A stretch of 6,784 bases of DNA, from assembly GCA_021774955.1 (NCBI GenBank), contig JAJFIN010000453.1, positions 1 to 6,784 of the forward strand, read 5' to 3'. Below are positions 5,854 to 6,784 of the stretch, piece by piece. A program made the position numbers and the translations under genes. The notes below the pieces were generated by a model, which was not told the origin of the DNA, made no database searches, and saw nothing but the letters and a program-made list of their open reading frames with translations. This DNA is from Alphaproteobacteria bacterium (GTDB taxonomy: Bacteria; Pseudomonadota; Alphaproteobacteria; M2410). Each line of letters begins with the position of its first letter. Position 1 is the first letter of the stretch.

Positions 5854-6784
5854 CTAGGATGATCGCGATCGAGGGCTGAGGGCAGCTTTGAGTTTACTTG
5901 CTAACCCTTGTCGTTTAACGACTGGAATAGAGCTCTCAGAATCTATCGTAATTTCTGAACAATCGACTTGTTCTTCCTCCGAACCGGGGGAAAGAACGGT
6001 GACCTCGACATCTTCTACCGCTTCTTGCTCTTCAGCAGTTTTAGCGCTTTCTGTTGGCTCCCAATCCGCGTCGACGAAGGTCTGGGGATTGACCTTGTTT
6101 TCAATGCTATCGGACGCTGCGGCATTTGCTTCTTCTGGCACTGCGGGTTCGAGTTGTGCAGATCGGGGAGACGGGTTATCTGCGATATAGAACGTCGGTG
6201 GGGTGTAGGTTCGCTTCCACTCAGAAATCTGTTCGACGCTGGATGGCGGGCAGATGACATTGCCTTGGACAACGTCAAAGCCAATCTGTTTCAGTCCGAG
6301 AAGGGTGGCATTGTCTTGTACGCCAACGCCAACGGTCGTCATTGAGTTTTGTTTGGCGAAACTAATTCTTTCTCTGATGAATCCAAAAGGGAGTTTTCTT
6401 GTCCCGCTGGCGTATTGAAGAATTGCCGACCCGCCAATTTTTATTTGATCAAATGCGTTCAAATCAAGTTCTGTAAGATCGAGTAATTTGGGACCGGAAG
6501 ATTCAAGCGCGGTTCCAATACCAATTTCTCGCAGTCGACAAAGTGTTGATCGAATATTTTCCCAATGAGAGGTAAAAACCTCGGCTAACGAGGCCTCGTT
6601 GATATCAATGGAGATTGCTTCAGGCGGCAATTCAAATTCGCGCAATAGAAGTTCAATTGATGCTGGCAAGGTACCATCGAAAAGATCTTCAACAGCAACG
6701 TTTGTTGTGTGACTCCATTTCAGCCCCGATTGTTGCCACATACTTGCAGACTTGGTTGCCATTCGAAGAAGATGGTTAGTGAGC
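5854..6784 (-). CDS. Degenerate EAL-domain protein with acidic tail (5' partial)
   Basis: The frame is open to the right edge, so the true start is outside the window. The ATG at 6762 falls inside the EAL fold and is unlikely to be the start. Numbering from that ATG, residues 1-184 align by pattern with the EAL phosphodiesterase fold: the MW-x-x-SGL segment (8-14), TNVAV (20-24), SIDINEASL (51-59), a RLREIG helix (76-81), IKIGG (107-111), VGVGVQ (144-149) and VVQGN (164-168). Active EAL enzymes cut c-di-GMP using acidic residues. Here DDFG is replaced by ESSG (87-90), KID by KIG (108-110), AEGVE by GVGVQ (145-149), and the Glu of the EIxE strand by D53. Only N21, E56, K108 and Q166 remain. 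It is therefore probably not an active phosphodiesterase. Residues ~187-285 are an acidic, probably disordered tail, and the last ~18 residues are basic (VVKRQGLASKLKAAL). The EAL motif itself would lie upstream. Confidence 0.8.
   Translation of the reverse strand, partial: LTNHLLRMATKSASMWQQSGLKWSHTTNVAVEDLFDGTLPASIELLLREFELPPEAISIDINEASLAEVFTSHWENIRSTLCRLREIGIGTALESSGPKLLDLTELDLNAFDQIKIGGSAILQYASGTRKLPFGFIRERISFAKQNSMTTVGVGVQDNATLLGLKQIGFDVVQGNVICPPSSVEQISEWKRTYTPPTFYIADNPSPRSAQLEPAVPEEANAAASDSIENKVNPQTFVDADWEPTESAKTAEEQEAVEDVEVTVLSPGSEEEQVDCSEITIDSESSIPVVKRQGLASKLKAALSPRSRSS

Noticed and set aside
5861..5870. GATCGCGATC palindrome
   Set aside because: It lies within the coding sequence for the Arg/Ser end of the EAL-like protein and is a short common palindrome; nothing ties it to a function.
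6760..6762. ATG as the start of the EAL-like protein
   Set aside because: The frame stays open to the window edge and this Met lies inside the EAL fold, well after the point where the domain should begin.

Overview
The window reads as ordinary chromosome of an alphaproteobacterium with roughly even GC content. The main pointer is a DUF2336 protein, a family largely confined to Alphaproteobacteria. The signal-peptide-less soluble transglycosylase and the short DksA-like zinc protein fit the same group. A marine Rhodospirillales-like bacterium is my guess; the species cannot be read from the sequence. I see no transposase, integrase, tRNA, rRNA, CRISPR array or phage structural gene.

Layout. 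Bases 3-914 (+) hold the C-terminal part of a glycine oxidase/ThiO-type FAD enzyme whose start lies to the left of the window. A 156-base gap with several weak stem-loops leads to a complete calcium/sodium antiporter of the YrbG family (1071-2030, +). After 73 bases comes a soluble lytic transglycosylase domain protein (2104-2889, +), whose Shine-Dalgarno sequence lies in one arm of a possible stem-loop. A family III CoA-transferase (2908-4101, -) converges on it. This is transcribed divergently from a short DksA/TraR-type zinc-finger protein (4129-4473, +), with only 27 bases between the two start codons. A 199-base non-coding stretch with two small dyads precedes a DUF2336 helical-repeat protein (4673-5818, +). 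That gene converges on a gene running off the right edge (5854-6784, -), which encodes a degenerate EAL domain followed by a long acidic tail.

The genes do not form one obvious pathway. They include a cofactor or amino-acid oxidase, an ion exchanger, a cell-wall enzyme, an acyl-CoA enzyme, a putative RNA-polymerase-binding regulator and two putative signalling proteins. The points most worth a second look are the EAL domain, which has lost most of its metal-binding and catalytic residues; the DksA-like gene, which has no Shine-Dalgarno sequence and a promoter-like pair placed so that transcription would begin at its ATG; and the stem-loop over the transglycosylase ribosome binding site. I found no clear sign of a wholly new multi-gene system.
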